64,000 nt of DNA from Rhodospirillaceae bacterium (GTDB lineage Bacteria > Pseudomonadota > Alphaproteobacteria > UBA6615). The notes beneath the pieces are model-generated. The model had not been told where the DNA came from, ran no database searches, and worked only from the letters and a program-made list of their open reading frames with translations. Positions 1-8,514 of the stretch are shown one piece after another. A program made the position numbers and the translations under genes. Numbering within the stretch: position 1 is the first letter of the stretch; every line of letters begins with the position of its first letter. The stretch is from contig JABJEK010000078.1 in assembly GCA_018702955.1 (NCBI GenBank), forward strand, positions 1 to 64,000, given 5' to 3'.

Positions 1-1149
1 CCCGAAATATGTGAGCAGTGCGACCCGCCGGCAGCTTATCGCCTCGCCATAGGCCAGCAGGGAGTCCAACCGTTTGTGTTCGCGGCGCTTGTGATCCTCG
101 TTGCCGTCATCCTGCGCGATGAACTGGCGGCGCATGCGGATATCGTCGAGCCCATAAAGCATATGGACGTCGGCGGGTTTTCCGTCACGCCCGGCGCGAC
201 CAATTTCCTGATAGTACGCCTCCACGCTGCCAGGCAGGTTCATGTGGAAAACGTAGCGGATGTCGGGCTTGTCGATGCCCATCCCGAAGGCGATCGTCGC
301 GACCATGATGACCGCGTCTTCGGCCATGAAGGTTTCCTGATTATCCCGGCGAACCTCCTGCGATAATCCGGCGTGATATGGCAGCGCCTTGTAGCCCTTT
401 TCACGCAGCAGTTTCGCGGTTTCCTCGGTTAGTTTGCGAGACAGGCAATAGACGATCCCCGAGCTGTCACGCCGAGATTCCACAAAGTCCAGCAGCTGCT
501 TGTTCCGGTCGGTCTTGGGGGCGACGGCCAACTTCAGGTTGGGGCGGTCGAATCCCCGCACGACGATGTCGCCTTTGCCGGCGAACAGTTTGGTCGCGAT
601 GTCTTGCCGCGTCGCCGTATCCGCTGTGGCGGTAAACGCGCTGAGTGTGGCCCCGGGGAAGCGCTCGCGCAGGTTTGACAATGCTTCATATTCCGGCCGG
701 AAGCTGAACCCCCATTTCGAGATGCAATGCGCCTCGTCCACGACAAACATCGCCGGATCGAGACCCTGTAATGCTGTCAGCATGCGTTCGGTCATCAGCC
801 GTTCGGGCGACAGGTAAAGCAGCTTGATCGACCCATCCTGAACACGCCGCCAGTCGGCCACATTATCTTCGCGGGGCCGGTTGGAGTGGATGCAGACCGC
901 TTCGACACCATTGGCGCGCAAACCGGCAACCTGATCATTCATCAGGGCGACCAGCGGAGAAACAACGACGGTCAGATGTTCCGCAATGAGGGCGGGAAGC
1001 TGATAGCAGATCGACTTCCCTGCCCCGGTCGGCATGACAGACAGGGTGTGGGTGCCTTCGAGCAGGCGGTCCACAATCTCTTTCTGGCCGGGACGAAATG
1101 CAGGGAAACCGAAGACCGTCTTCAGAAGTTGTTCAGGGGCAGCGGTCAT
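1..1149 (-). CDS. recQ: ATP-dependent DNA helicase RecQ (3' part cut by window edge)
   Basis: RecQ unwinds DNA 3' to 5' in recombinational repair. The reading frame is open from the ATG at 1149 to base 1. It shows motif I (MPTGAGKS, about residues 39-46), motif II DEAH followed by C-I-S-K-W-G-F-S-F-R-P-E, motif III SAFTATAD, and motif VI (YYQEIGRAGRDG). The visible part ends in CRRVALLTYFG, the first cysteine of the RecQ zinc-binding module. The rest of the zinc, winged-helix and HRDC regions lies outside the window. An in-frame ATG at 1182 would add 11 residues; neither start has a clear Shine-Dalgarno. The aromatic-rich loop after DEAH differs from the usual SQWGHDFRPE form (K, F and S substitutions). 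The family assignment is secure. Confidence 0.93.
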   Translation of the reverse strand, partial: MTAAPEQLLKTVFGFPAFRPGQKEIVDRLLEGTHTLSVMPTGAGKSICYQLPALIAEHLTVVVSPLVALMNDQVAGLRANGVEAVCIHSNRPREDNVADWRRVQDGSIKLLYLSPERLMTERMLTALQGLDPAMFVVDEAHCISKWGFSFRPEYEALSNLRERFPGATLSAFTATADTATRQDIATKLFAGKGDIVVRGFDRPNLKLAVAPKTDRNKQLLDFVESRRDSSGIVYCLSRKLTEETAKLLREKGYKALPYHAGLSQEVRRDNQETFMAEDAVIMVATIAFGMGIDKPDIRYVFHMNLPGSVEAYYQEIGRAGRDGKPADVHMLYGLDDIRMRRQFIAQDDGNEDHKRREHKRLDSLLAYGEAISCRRVALLTYFG

Positions 1150-1284
1150 ATCGCCGTGTCTGTTGGGGTGGGTATTCGGCATCAGGGCGATGTCTCAAGC
1201 CGGCAATCTACAGGACCCACCGTGGTGGTGTCAGGCTATTGCGCAGCCGACGTTAGAATGTCGGACAGAATTGACCGGCAACGG

Positions 1285-2187
1285 TCATTTCCTGTCAGGC
1301 AGGGGCACGCGCCGAGGCTCATGGCCGCGATTCCATTGCCAAAGCGTGTCATCACTCGTGATGGCAATCGTTGTCCTCGAACCGGCCGCGACGGCCACAA
1401 CTTTTTCCAATATCGGCATTGGTTCGGGGTCGTAGCCTCTGCCCCATGCGACCAGTGTGCCGTTTCGGCGGATGGCCAAAGAATGGGATGAACCGGTGGC
1501 AATGGCCTTGGCGCCGGACGTTATTTTGCTCCATCGGACGGCCTTGTCACCGAGACCGTGTATGCCAACCGGGCCGTAGATATTGCCACCGGTCCCGACA
1601 ACGTCACCGTTCGCCAGGAGCATAATGGCATGTCCTGTATGGGCCGTTATGTGTGCGGCGTTGGATGCTGTTTGCACGAATTGGTCCGTCGACTTTAACC
1701 GGCCATCACCGTATTGGCCGCGGTGCGCGCGCCCTTTGACGTACAGATAGCCCGATGAGGTGATGTAGTAGTTCGCGCCATCGCCGACGGCGGCAACCGC
1801 CACGTCGGTGACCAGGCGCTGCTTTGTTTCGCCGGAGAGCCACCAGAGCGCGCGGTCGTTTGTGATCGCTAGCACACCGCTGTCGCCGGCAGAAAACCTC
1901 GCGATGCCTTGCATCAGTACTGAATGCTGATCCGCATCTTCGTCGAATGCGATGAGGTCGCCATCGTTCGTCAGTGCGTAATAGTTGTCGCGCCCGACAC
2001 CGACCTGGTGCGCCGCAACCGGTAGCTGCGTCGGCGGGTTTTGTTCTTCCCACGCGTAGACCCGTCCGGCCACGATCGCCATTTGCCGATCGTAGTAGGC
2101 CGCTAGTTTTGGCGATGAGCTGTCGGCCAGCGCCGCGCCGGAGGTCAGGAAGACAAACGGCAACACCCAAACAGCGTGGAATTTCAT
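1285..2187 (-). CDS. Secreted RCC1-repeat beta-propeller protein
   Basis: The 300-residue product begins with an N-terminal signal peptide (hydrophobic stretch then ALADSS, cleavage near residue 21). The body is made of degenerate RCC1-type repeats: recurring units such as VGVGRDNYYALTNDGDLIAF, ITAHTGHAIMLLANGDVVGT, IATGSSHSLAIRRNGTLVAWG and VAAGSRTTIAITSDDTLWQW, spaced roughly 45-50 residues. This predicts a periplasmic or surface beta-propeller used for binding. No catalytic residues are recognisable. It lies 6 bp downstream of the hydrolase gene on the same strand and may be cotranscribed with it. The fold call is good; the biological role is unknown. Confidence 0.75.
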   Translation of the reverse strand: MKFHAVWVLPFVFLTSGAALADSSSPKLAAYYDRQMAIVAGRVYAWEEQNPPTQLPVAAHQVGVGRDNYYALTNDGDLIAFDEDADQHSVLMQGIARFSAGDSGVLAITNDRALWWLSGETKQRLVTDVAVAAVGDGANYYITSSGYLYVKGRAHRGQYGDGRLKSTDQFVQTASNAAHITAHTGHAIMLLANGDVVGTGGNIYGPVGIHGLGDKAVRWSKITSGAKAIATGSSHSLAIRRNGTLVAWGRGYDPEPMPILEKVVAVAAGSRTTIAITSDDTLWQWNRGHEPRRVPLPDRK

Positions 2188-2193
2188 ATCGGG

Positions 2194-3357
2194 TTACGCA
2201 ATCCCGGCCGGATCGAGGCCGAAGATTTCCGCCGCCCAGTCCGACATGACGTCACCGATCAGCTGCCGGTTGTCGATCTGGCAATGCTCGGCCCCGCCCT
2301 CGTCCAGCCGGAATATCTTGAGCTTGCGGTTCGGGCTGTTGACGGCCTCGTCATAGGTCTTCTGGGCCATCCAGAGCGGGACCTGGCGGTCATTCTCGCC
2401 ATGGCAGACCAGCAGCGGGCAGGTGATTTTGTCGATCACCCCTTCGAGGGTCATTTGGCGGGAAACAGCGAGCGCATCCTCGGCTGTCTTCTGGCCCATC
2501 ACCCACATGCCGTGGCTGACCATGTCAGGCACTGAGGGCGCGGACTCGATCTTGGCGTAGGCGCGCTCGAAGTAGACACTGAAGTCCCACAACGCACCCC
2601 AGGCGATGCAGCATTTCAGGCGTTTCTCGAAGGCGGCCGCGCGGGGCGCGTAGTAGCCCCCCAGGCTGTTTCCGGACAGGCCGATCCGCGCCGCGTCCAC
2701 GTCGTCACGGGCCTCGACATAGTCGACCAGCTTGGCCACATAATGCTCGGTTTCGTGTCCCGCGGTCAGGCCATGCAGGCGCAGTGCACCACCCGCACCC
2801 GGCTGGTCGACGATCAGCATATGCATGCCGCGCTTGCGATATTCCTCGCTGATGACCGGGTAGTGAAGTTCCTTCAGGGAATCGAAGCCCTGGATATGGA
2901 TCATGCAGGGCGCGGGCCCATCGACGTCCGCCTTGACGAACATGCACGGCATAAAACCGTCCTCGAACGGAATATCGACATACTCCACCGGATCGCGGCC
3001 GACTTCGCGCGCCTTGCGGAAATAGTCCACGCCGCGCTGGTAGGCCATGAGTTCGCGCGGGTCTGAGTGATGCAGGAAGCGTTCGGCCCGAAGATGGTAG
3101 AGCCCGGCCCGGTGATATTTGCGGGATGCGGTCAGCGGATGGCCCTCGGCCATATCCGTATCGCCCAGTCGCTGCAGGCGTTCGGCCAGCCGGGTGAAGG
3201 CCTCGTACCAGGCCTCGTTGGCCGTCGCCGGGTCGCCGCCGGCCAGATGCTTGACCGACCGCAGGGCCTCTTCGGCTTCACTGACGGTACCGACCTCGTC
3301 GAACAAGGTCGCCGTCGTCAGGCTCCAGGCATAGTTATCCGGGAAATACTCGAACAT
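2194..3357 (-). CDS. Alpha/beta hydrolase, 2,6-dihydropseudooxynicotine hydrolase-like
   Basis: This 387-residue serine hydrolase has a long helical N-terminal cap (residues 1-125) with the Y-H-R-A-G-L-Y/A-Y-Q-R-G-V-D-Y-F pattern seen in 2,6-dihydropseudooxynicotine hydrolase and related esterases. The alpha/beta core carries the nucleophile elbow GNSLGG (Ser231), an acid in CHGENDRQVP (Asp323) and the catalytic histidine in GGAEHCQID (His358). Family members hydrolyse C-C or ester bonds of aromatic or heterocyclic degradation intermediates. The gene lies 18 bp downstream of the two-domain VOC gene on the same strand, so the two probably form a catabolic pair. The substrate is not known. Confidence 0.8.
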   Translation of the reverse strand: MFEYFPDNYAWSLTTATLFDEVGTVSEAEEALRSVKHLAGGDPATANEAWYEAFTRLAERLQRLGDTDMAEGHPLTASRKYHRAGLYHLRAERFLHHSDPRELMAYQRGVDYFRKAREVGRDPVEYVDIPFEDGFMPCMFVKADVDGPAPCMIHIQGFDSLKELHYPVISEEYRKRGMHMLIVDQPGAGGALRLHGLTAGHETEHYVAKLVDYVEARDDVDAARIGLSGNSLGGYYAPRAAAFEKRLKCCIAWGALWDFSVYFERAYAKIESAPSVPDMVSHGMWVMGQKTAEDALAVSRQMTLEGVIDKITCPLLVCHGENDRQVPLWMAQKTYDEAVNSPNRKLKIFRLDEGGAEHCQIDNRQLIGDVMSDWAAEIFGLDPAGIA

Positions 3358-3375
3358 GCTCCACTCCTCTTTCTT

Positions 3376-4644
3376 TTACGCGACGTCGTTGACCAGGCCC
3401 TCGGCTTCAAGATGCCCGTTGGCGATGAGCTCTTCCCGCGCACGACTTTTCCAGTCGGCGCGCATCATGAAGCCCGGCGTATCGCGGCAATGACCCTCGG
3501 CCCAGCCGATCAGGTTTTCATCGCTCATGGACAAATCCAGCGGCGCACCATGCGGGGCCGGCACATACCAGACGGATTCAACCGCCAACTCGACGACATT
3601 CCCCTCGGGATCGGGAAAATAGATCGAGAATGAATTGCCGTGGCAGGTTTTGCGCAGTGGCCCCACGTCAGGATGCGCTTCGAGTTCGCGTTCCATACGG
3701 CGCAACTCGTCGAGGGACATGATCCGCAAGCTTAACTGATTAACGCTTGTCGGCGCATCGAGGTCACGGCCGGAAATGAGAATCACCTGGTGATGCTCGC
3801 TCGGGTCGCGACTGAGATAGGTGTATTCACGCTCGGGCTCGGTCCCGATCGACGGCATCGTTCCCCGATCGGTGACGGCATAGCCCAGCACGTCGTTGTA
3901 GAAAGCGGTCATCGCATCCATGTCGGCAACCTTGAACCCGCAATGGGCCTGCGCGATGGCTGGCGGCGGCGCGGTGTTGGTCTGCGGGTGCAGCAGGGTT
4001 CGGTCGGGATCGTTCGGGCGCTCGAAATCCGGGCTTTCGTTCCCCGTTTCCGGCCCCTCCTCGGTCAAGCGGCCTTCGGCCTCGAAGAGCGCCGTCTTCT
4101 CGCGCCGCCAATCATCCCGACGCATGAAGCTGGATGATCCCTGACAGCGCGCCTCGGTCTGCGTCATGATTTCCGCGTCGTCTACGGACAGATCGAGCGG
4201 CCATGCCGCCGGCTGGGCCACGTAAAGGCCGGTCTCGACGGACACCGCGCACCGGTTCAGTTCCGGATCGCGGAAATACAATGTCCAGGTGATGCCATGG
4301 TCCATGGCGACAACGTCGCTCACGTCGTCTTCTGCGGCCAGGATCGCGGTCACCTGGCGCAGCGCATCAAGATCCGGCGCCTTGAAGCCCGTCTCGCCGA
4401 CGGTTGGCGCAAACGAGGACGGGCGTCCCCCTGCGAGGACGAACTGGTGGTGTTCACGCGGGCGGCGGGTCATGAAGATGATCCGGTCCTTGTCGCCGCG
4501 GATCAGCCCGTGATCGCTGACGCAGAAGCCCAGAACGCGCGTGTAGAAATCCTCGAGCCGGTCGGCATCGTCGCAGTTCACGCCAAAATGGCTGAACATC
4601 AGCGCCGGTGGCCCCAGTTTCGTTTCGTCTGCTTGAGTTGTCAT
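3376..4644 (-). CDS. Two-domain VOC (glyoxalase/extradiol dioxygenase fold) protein
   Basis: The 422-residue protein consists of two homologous halves, about residues 10-175 and 215-400. Each has a VOC module followed by the same unusual tail (PLDLS, then a W-rich segment ending in R-x-D-W). The C-terminal module keeps a full metal set: His in QAHCGF, His in EHHQVIL and Glu in NVVELAVE. The N-terminal module keeps both histidines (SHFGV, EHHQFVL) but has Ala at the position of the glutamate (NRCAVSVE). One catalytic and one structural domain is the arrangement of type I extradiol ring-cleaving dioxygenases. The downstream C-C/ester hydrolase-like gene (18 bp away) fits a cleavage-then-hydrolysis pathway. 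The VOC fold is certain; dioxygenase activity is inference. Confidence 0.75.
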   Translation of the reverse strand: MTTQADETKLGPPALMFSHFGVNCDDADRLEDFYTRVLGFCVSDHGLIRGDKDRIIFMTRRPREHHQFVLAGGRPSSFAPTVGETGFKAPDLDALRQVTAILAAEDDVSDVVAMDHGITWTLYFRDPELNRCAVSVETGLYVAQPAAWPLDLSVDDAEIMTQTEARCQGSSSFMRRDDWRREKTALFEAEGRLTEEGPETGNESPDFERPNDPDRTLLHPQTNTAPPPAIAQAHCGFKVADMDAMTAFYNDVLGYAVTDRGTMPSIGTEPEREYTYLSRDPSEHHQVILISGRDLDAPTSVNQLSLRIMSLDELRRMERELEAHPDVGPLRKTCHGNSFSIYFPDPEGNVVELAVESVWYVPAPHGAPLDLSMSDENLIGWAEGHCRDTPGFMMRADWKSRAREELIANGHLEAEGLVNDVA

Positions 4645-4732
4645 GCGCCCTGCCCCATTTTTCCCTGTCGTGAATAGTGAACCGTTTGGCGCGTTTGTCC
4701 ATCCGGTTTCGCATGCTTACGAAGTGCAATAT

Positions 4733-4759
4733 GAAAAGGGCGACCCGAGGGCCGCCCTT
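4733..4759 (-). terminator. Rho-independent terminator after the AsmA-like gene
   Basis: On the minus strand a 7-bp stem (AAGGGCG / CGCCCTT), extended by GC pairs around the loop, is followed by a T-rich run. It lies about 30 bp after the stop of the AsmA-like gene and upstream of the VOC gene. Confidence 0.7.
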
Positions 4760-4790
4760 AGCAGTATAGGTTTGTGAAAGATCCAGGCCG

Positions 4791-5586
4791 CTACTTACCG
4801 AACCCCTTGATCAGGCCCTTGACCGCGTCACCGGCACCGCCGGCGCCTCCTGTCGCGTCTTCAAGCGCCTTGGTGGCGTCGCCTGCGGCTTCCTCGACCT
4901 GCTTCATGGCCGCACCGGTCAGCTGATCGACGTTGATCTTGGCACTCGCGACTGCGTTCTGTGCGCCCTTCAGGACCGCATCCATGATCTGAGAGGCGAT
5001 CTCTTCGGGCGTGGCACCCTTGCCATCCTTGCCGATATCCTTGATGCGGATGGTCGGCAACGGCACCGAAAGCTTCTCGTTGAGTGAGTAGCGGCGCGAC
5101 TACGGCAACCTTGCCGTTCTGCAGCACCAGACTCTCGATCACGATGTTCGGGGCATCACCACCGCCGGAGCTTTTCTCGCCACCGCTCGACTTCGACTGC
5201 ACGGCCTTATTGAGCTTGTCGAGATTGCTCTCACCGTTCTCGCCAAACTCGTAGACGACCTCGGGACCGGAAATGATGACTTCCTTGATGATGACCGGGT
5301 CGCTGCGGACCGAACTCAGATCAATCGAAACACTGACCTCATCGAATTTGAAGGCATCGTCATCGCTGAATCCACTGGGATTGGTGACCCGGAACCCGCG
5401 CAATGCGCCCTTGCCCGACGTCAGCTCGATGTCGACCTCGTTCAGGACCACGTTGGTCTGGGTCATGTCGGAACCGACTTTTTCAACGGCGGCGCGAACG
5501 ATGTCGTTGAGGTTGCCGAGGAATACGAATATCCCGACCGCCGCAATGACCACCAGTACGCCCAGCCCGATCAAAATTTTCTTCAT
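4791..5586 (-). CDS. AsmA-like membrane-anchored protein, interrupted by a frameshift
   Basis: The 5' part starts at 5586 with MKKILIGLGVLVVIAA, a single N-terminal membrane anchor. It continues into an AsmA/DUF748-like periplasmic region (IELTSGKGALRGF...NPSGF; VIIKEVIISGPEVVYEFG; ESNLDKLNKAV; IVIESLVLQNGKV). Near 5095-5105 the homology leaves this frame and continues in another: SLNEKLSVPLPTIRIKDIG, then GATPEEIASQIM and a Gly/Ala-rich amphipathic end ...VKGLIKGFGK stopping at 4791. Removing one base near 5100 (or adding two) restores one protein of about 264 residues. The two apparent ORFs are therefore halves of one gene. Whether this is a sequencing error, programmed or a real mutation cannot be told here. 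Similar proteins are common in Rhodospirillales; their function is undefined. Confidence 0.75.
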
Positions 5587-5696
5587 CTTGTGCCTGCCTT
5601 GTCTCGTTTTGCGTGATGAGTGGAGAGTTCAACGTCAACTACGCAAGAAGTTTGCCAGTTGGCTTATTCCAACATGTTTTCCGTTTATTGCGGCGA

Positions 5697-5729
5697 AAAT
5701 AAGAACGGCCGCCCTTCGTCGGGCGGCCG
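5697..5729 (-). terminator. Rho-independent terminator after the YciI gene
   Basis: A perfect 9-bp GC stem (CGGCCGCCC / GGGCGGCCG, 6-nt loop) is followed on the minus strand by TTCTTATTT. It lies 26 bp beyond the stop of the YciI-family gene. Confidence 0.8.
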
Positions 5730-5755
5730 CGCCTAAGTTTAATGCTTTGATTATA

Positions 5756-6148
5756 TTAGGAAACTTCGCGTGCGCCGGAGGCGAAGTTGACCTTCACCGT
5801 GATGGTGCCTTCGTTGATCAGCCAGGGGCGGACACGATATGAGCGCGCGCCGCTGGTGTGCATCGGGTCGGCCGCCGCAATTTCGTTTGCGTGGGCGAGA
5901 TCGCGGGCGCGGACAACGAACATGCCCTCGCCTTCCCAGGTCTCCTCGTCATCGGCCCAATGGGGACCGGCTGCGACGAAGATGCCTTCCTCCTCCATTT
6001 TCGCCTGATGGGCGAGATGCGGGCCGATATTCTCCATCACCGGACCAAGACCATCGGTCGGGAACGTGTGAACGACATAGACTTGCCACTTCAGCATGTC
6101 GCCGCTGGCTTCGAGAATTTGTGTGCGTGTTGGTGGGCCGTCGGCCAT
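5756..6148 (-). CDS. YciI family protein
   Basis: The 130-residue protein has the YciI (ferredoxin-like, dimeric alpha/beta barrel) pattern: WQVYVVHTFP, an HLAHQAKMEEEGIFVAAGPHW segment with the conserved acidic and His residues, and MFVVRARDLAHANEIAAADP. The start at 6148 is chosen because GGGAGG lies 6-11 bases upstream; a longer frame to 6307 has no such support. YciI proteins are small enzymes or binding proteins of mostly unknown function. It is a monocistronic unit ending at a strong terminator. Confidence 0.82.
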   Translation of the reverse strand: MADGPPTRTQILEASGDMLKWQVYVVHTFPTDGLGPVMENIGPHLAHQAKMEEEGIFVAAGPHWADDEETWEGEGMFVVRARDLAHANEIAAADPMHTSGARSYRVRPWLINEGTITVKVNFASGAREVS

Positions 6149-6297
6149 TTTGAATCCTCCCATTGGATGTTTTTGGCTATTTGACGACGCGGGGCCGCCG
6201 GAATACAGAGGACCAGACTGTAGGCAATCGGGCGAGAAAACGCCAAACCGAATCCGTCCAAATCGGGCGAATTGCGGACCCTGAAAAGGATGACTGC

Positions 6298-7269
6298 GTG
6301 AAGCCATATCTCGCCGGAATCGGAAACTATATTCCCGCGTTCGCCAAGCGCCGTTACTTCATCATTGGGGTTTTTGTGCTGCTGGTTGGCGCTGTCCTGT
6401 GGTTCGCGGTGGGGCCGGCCGGTGGTTCGACGGTTCGGATCAAGTCTCCCGCGCAACTGCATACTTATTTCACCGATCAGGGCTACACCATGCAAGCGCT
6501 TCAGGCAGGCAATGCCCGGGTACCACCGGTGTTCATCACATCGGTGCCCGACGATTGGGCGGATGGGCTCGATGTGAAGCAAAAAAAGAGCCTGTTTTTC
6601 CGCACGCTGCTGCCGCTGGTGCTACAGGTTAATCGTGAAATTCTTGCCGACCGGGCACGCCTTGCAGGCCTGCGCAAACGTCTTACCGGTGGCGAAACCC
6701 TGCCGGCTGCAGATCGCAAATGGCTGTTTAATCTTGCCGCCAACTACGGGGTTATCGACCGGGAGAAAACGGACGCCAAGACACCCCTTTCGAGGGCACA
6801 GATCGCGACGTTGTATGCGCGGGTCGATGTCGTGCCGCCGTCGCTTGCGCTTGCCCAGGGCGCCATTGAGAGCGCCTACGCCCTGTCGCGGTTTGCCGTA
6901 GAGGGCAATGCGCTGTTCGGGCAATGGCGCTACGGAAAGGGACTGAAACCGGAAGATCAACGCGAGGCGTTGGGTGATTACCGGATTGCGAGTTTCAAGA
7001 CCCCGTTCGATTCCGTACACGGCTATGCGCAGAACCTGAATTCAAACCCGGCATACCAGGCCTTTCGGCAGTTACGGTCGAACGCGCGAAAGGCTGGAGC
7101 AACACCCCGTGGCCTGACCCTGGTCAAGGGCCTGATTTCCTATTCGGAACGCCGTGAAGCCTACATCGATGAAGTGCGCGCGTTGATCAATTTCAACAAG
7201 CTGGCTGCCACCGACACCGCGCTTCTGACAGACGCAGAGCCGATCGAATTGCGGGCCGGCCTATTCTGA
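6298..7269 (+). CDS. Bax/GH73-type beta-N-acetylglucosaminidase, membrane anchored
   Basis: Translation from the GTG at 6298 (AAGGA 8 bases upstream) gives 323 residues. An N-terminal transmembrane segment (YFIIGVFVLLVGAVLWFAV) is followed by a periplasmic Bax-like domain: FITSVPDDWADGLDVKQKKSLFF, then the glucosaminidase core SLALAQGAIESAYALSRFAVEGNALFGQW with the likely catalytic Glu in AIESA, and YNxNP-like NLNSNPAYQAFR. Members cleave the peptidoglycan glycan backbone. It stands alone between divergent neighbours. The family call is strong; Bax itself is named from E. coli and orthology is not claimed. Confidence 0.85.
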   Translation: MKPYLAGIGNYIPAFAKRRYFIIGVFVLLVGAVLWFAVGPAGGSTVRIKSPAQLHTYFTDQGYTMQALQAGNARVPPVFITSVPDDWADGLDVKQKKSLFFRTLLPLVLQVNREILADRARLAGLRKRLTGGETLPAADRKWLFNLAANYGVIDREKTDAKTPLSRAQIATLYARVDVVPPSLALAQGAIESAYALSRFAVEGNALFGQWRYGKGLKPEDQREALGDYRIASFKTPFDSVHGYAQNLNSNPAYQAFRQLRSNARKAGATPRGLTLVKGLISYSERREAYIDEVRALINFNKLAATDTALLTDAEPIELRAGLF

Positions 7270-7378
7270 TCTGGATTGATCCCCGCCGCAGACAGTAAAA
7301 CTGTCATTGAACTCGTTTAAACACGTGCCCAAACACCCAGGATTGGCGAGGCATTGTCGCCGCCATCGGAGATAACTT

Positions 7379-8446
7379 ATGACAGCAAACTCTGCGGAGA
7401 ACGGAGCGTCTGCAGCCGGACTTGGGGTATTCGAGAAATGGTTGTCCGTCTGGGTCGGGCTTTCCATTCTGGCGGGGCTGGCGCTGGGCAATATCGTACC
7501 AGGCTTCTTCGCTGGGATTGCCAGGGTCGAGTATGCGTCCGTCAATCTGGTCATGGCCGTCCTGATATGGGCGATGATCTATCCGATGATGATTTCCGTC
7601 GATTTCGGCAGCCTCAAATCGATAGGGAGTCGCCCCAAGGGGATTTTCCTGACGCTCGTTGTGAACTGGCTGGTAAAGCCGTTTTCAATGGCGGCGTTGG
7701 CAGTTCTGTTTTTCGAGTTTGTGTTTGCGCCCTTCATACCCGCAGATGATGCCGAGCAATATATTGCCGGGCTGATCCTTCTGGGCGCGGCTCCTTGCAC
7801 CGCAATGGTGTTCGTCTGGTCGCAGATGACGAAGGGTGATCCTGCCTACACGCTCGTGCAGGTGTCGTTGAACGATGTGATCATGATCTTTGCCTTCGCT
7901 CCGATCGTGGCGCTGTTGTTGGGTGTCACGAGCATCAACGTGCCGTGGGAGACCCTGCTGCTATCCGTGCTGCTTTATGTCGTCGTACCCCTGATTGCGG
8001 GTGCGATCACGCGCCGTGCGCTGGTCAAGGAACATGGGAATGAGCAAACCGGGATCGATCGCTTCACGGCGAAATTGAAACCGATATCGGTCCTCGGACT
8101 ACTTCTGACAGTTGTCCTGTTGTTCGGATTTCAGGCTCTGACAATCATCTCTCAGCCGGTTCTGATTGTGCTGATTGCGGTGCCGATCATCATCCAAAGC
8201 TACGCGATATTCATTCTGACCTACGGGGCGGCATATATGTGGAAGCTGCCCTTCAATGTTGCGGCACCTTGCGCGCTCATCGGGACTTCCAATTTCTTTG
8301 AACTGGCTGTGGCGGTTGCCATCGGATTGTTTGGCATCGGTAGCGGCGCTGCCCTCGCAACGGTTGTCGGTGTGTTGGTTGAAGTGCCTGTGATGTTGTC
8401 GCTCGTTGCAATTGCGAACCGCACCCGGTCGAAATTTGTTTCCTAG
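7379..8446 (+). CDS. acr3: Arsenite efflux permease of the ACR3 family
   Basis: This 355-residue protein has about ten hydrophobic segments of the BART superfamily. It contains the ACR3 signature [13 protein letters not shown], whose cysteine is essential for arsenite export in the family, and [19 protein letters not shown] near the N-terminus. It would export arsenite from the cytoplasm after reduction of arsenate. The arsenate reductase gene faces it on the opposite strand 68 bp away. No ArsR gene lies nearby, so its regulation is not visible. Confidence 0.92.
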   Translation: MTANSAENGASAAGLGVFEKWLSVWVGLSILAGLALGNIVPGFFAGIARVEYASVNLVMAVLIWAMIYPMMISVDFGSLKSIGSRPKGIFLTLVVNWLVKPFSMAALAVLFFEFVFAPFIPADDAEQYIAGLILLGAAPCTAMVFVWSQMTKGDPAYTLVQVSLNDVIMIFAFAPIVALLLGVTSINVPWETLLLSVLLYVVVPLIAGAITRRALVKEHGNEQTGIDRFTAKLKPISVLGLLLTVVLLFGFQALTIISQPVLIVLIAVPIIIQSYAIFILTYGAAYMWKLPFNVAAPCALIGTSNFFELAVAVAIGLFGIGSGAALATVVGVLVEVPVMLSLVAIANRTRSKFVS

Positions 8447-8514
8447 CGTGAGTGCCGTTCATGCATGTGCCGCAGCCACTTTGCGGGCCACCATAGGGTC
8501 AAATGCGATCGGAT

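Noticed and set aside
4791..5066. Separate 91-residue gene starting at 5066
   Set aside because: The sequence directly continues the upstream AsmA-like protein after a frameshift. There is no ribosome site before 5066.
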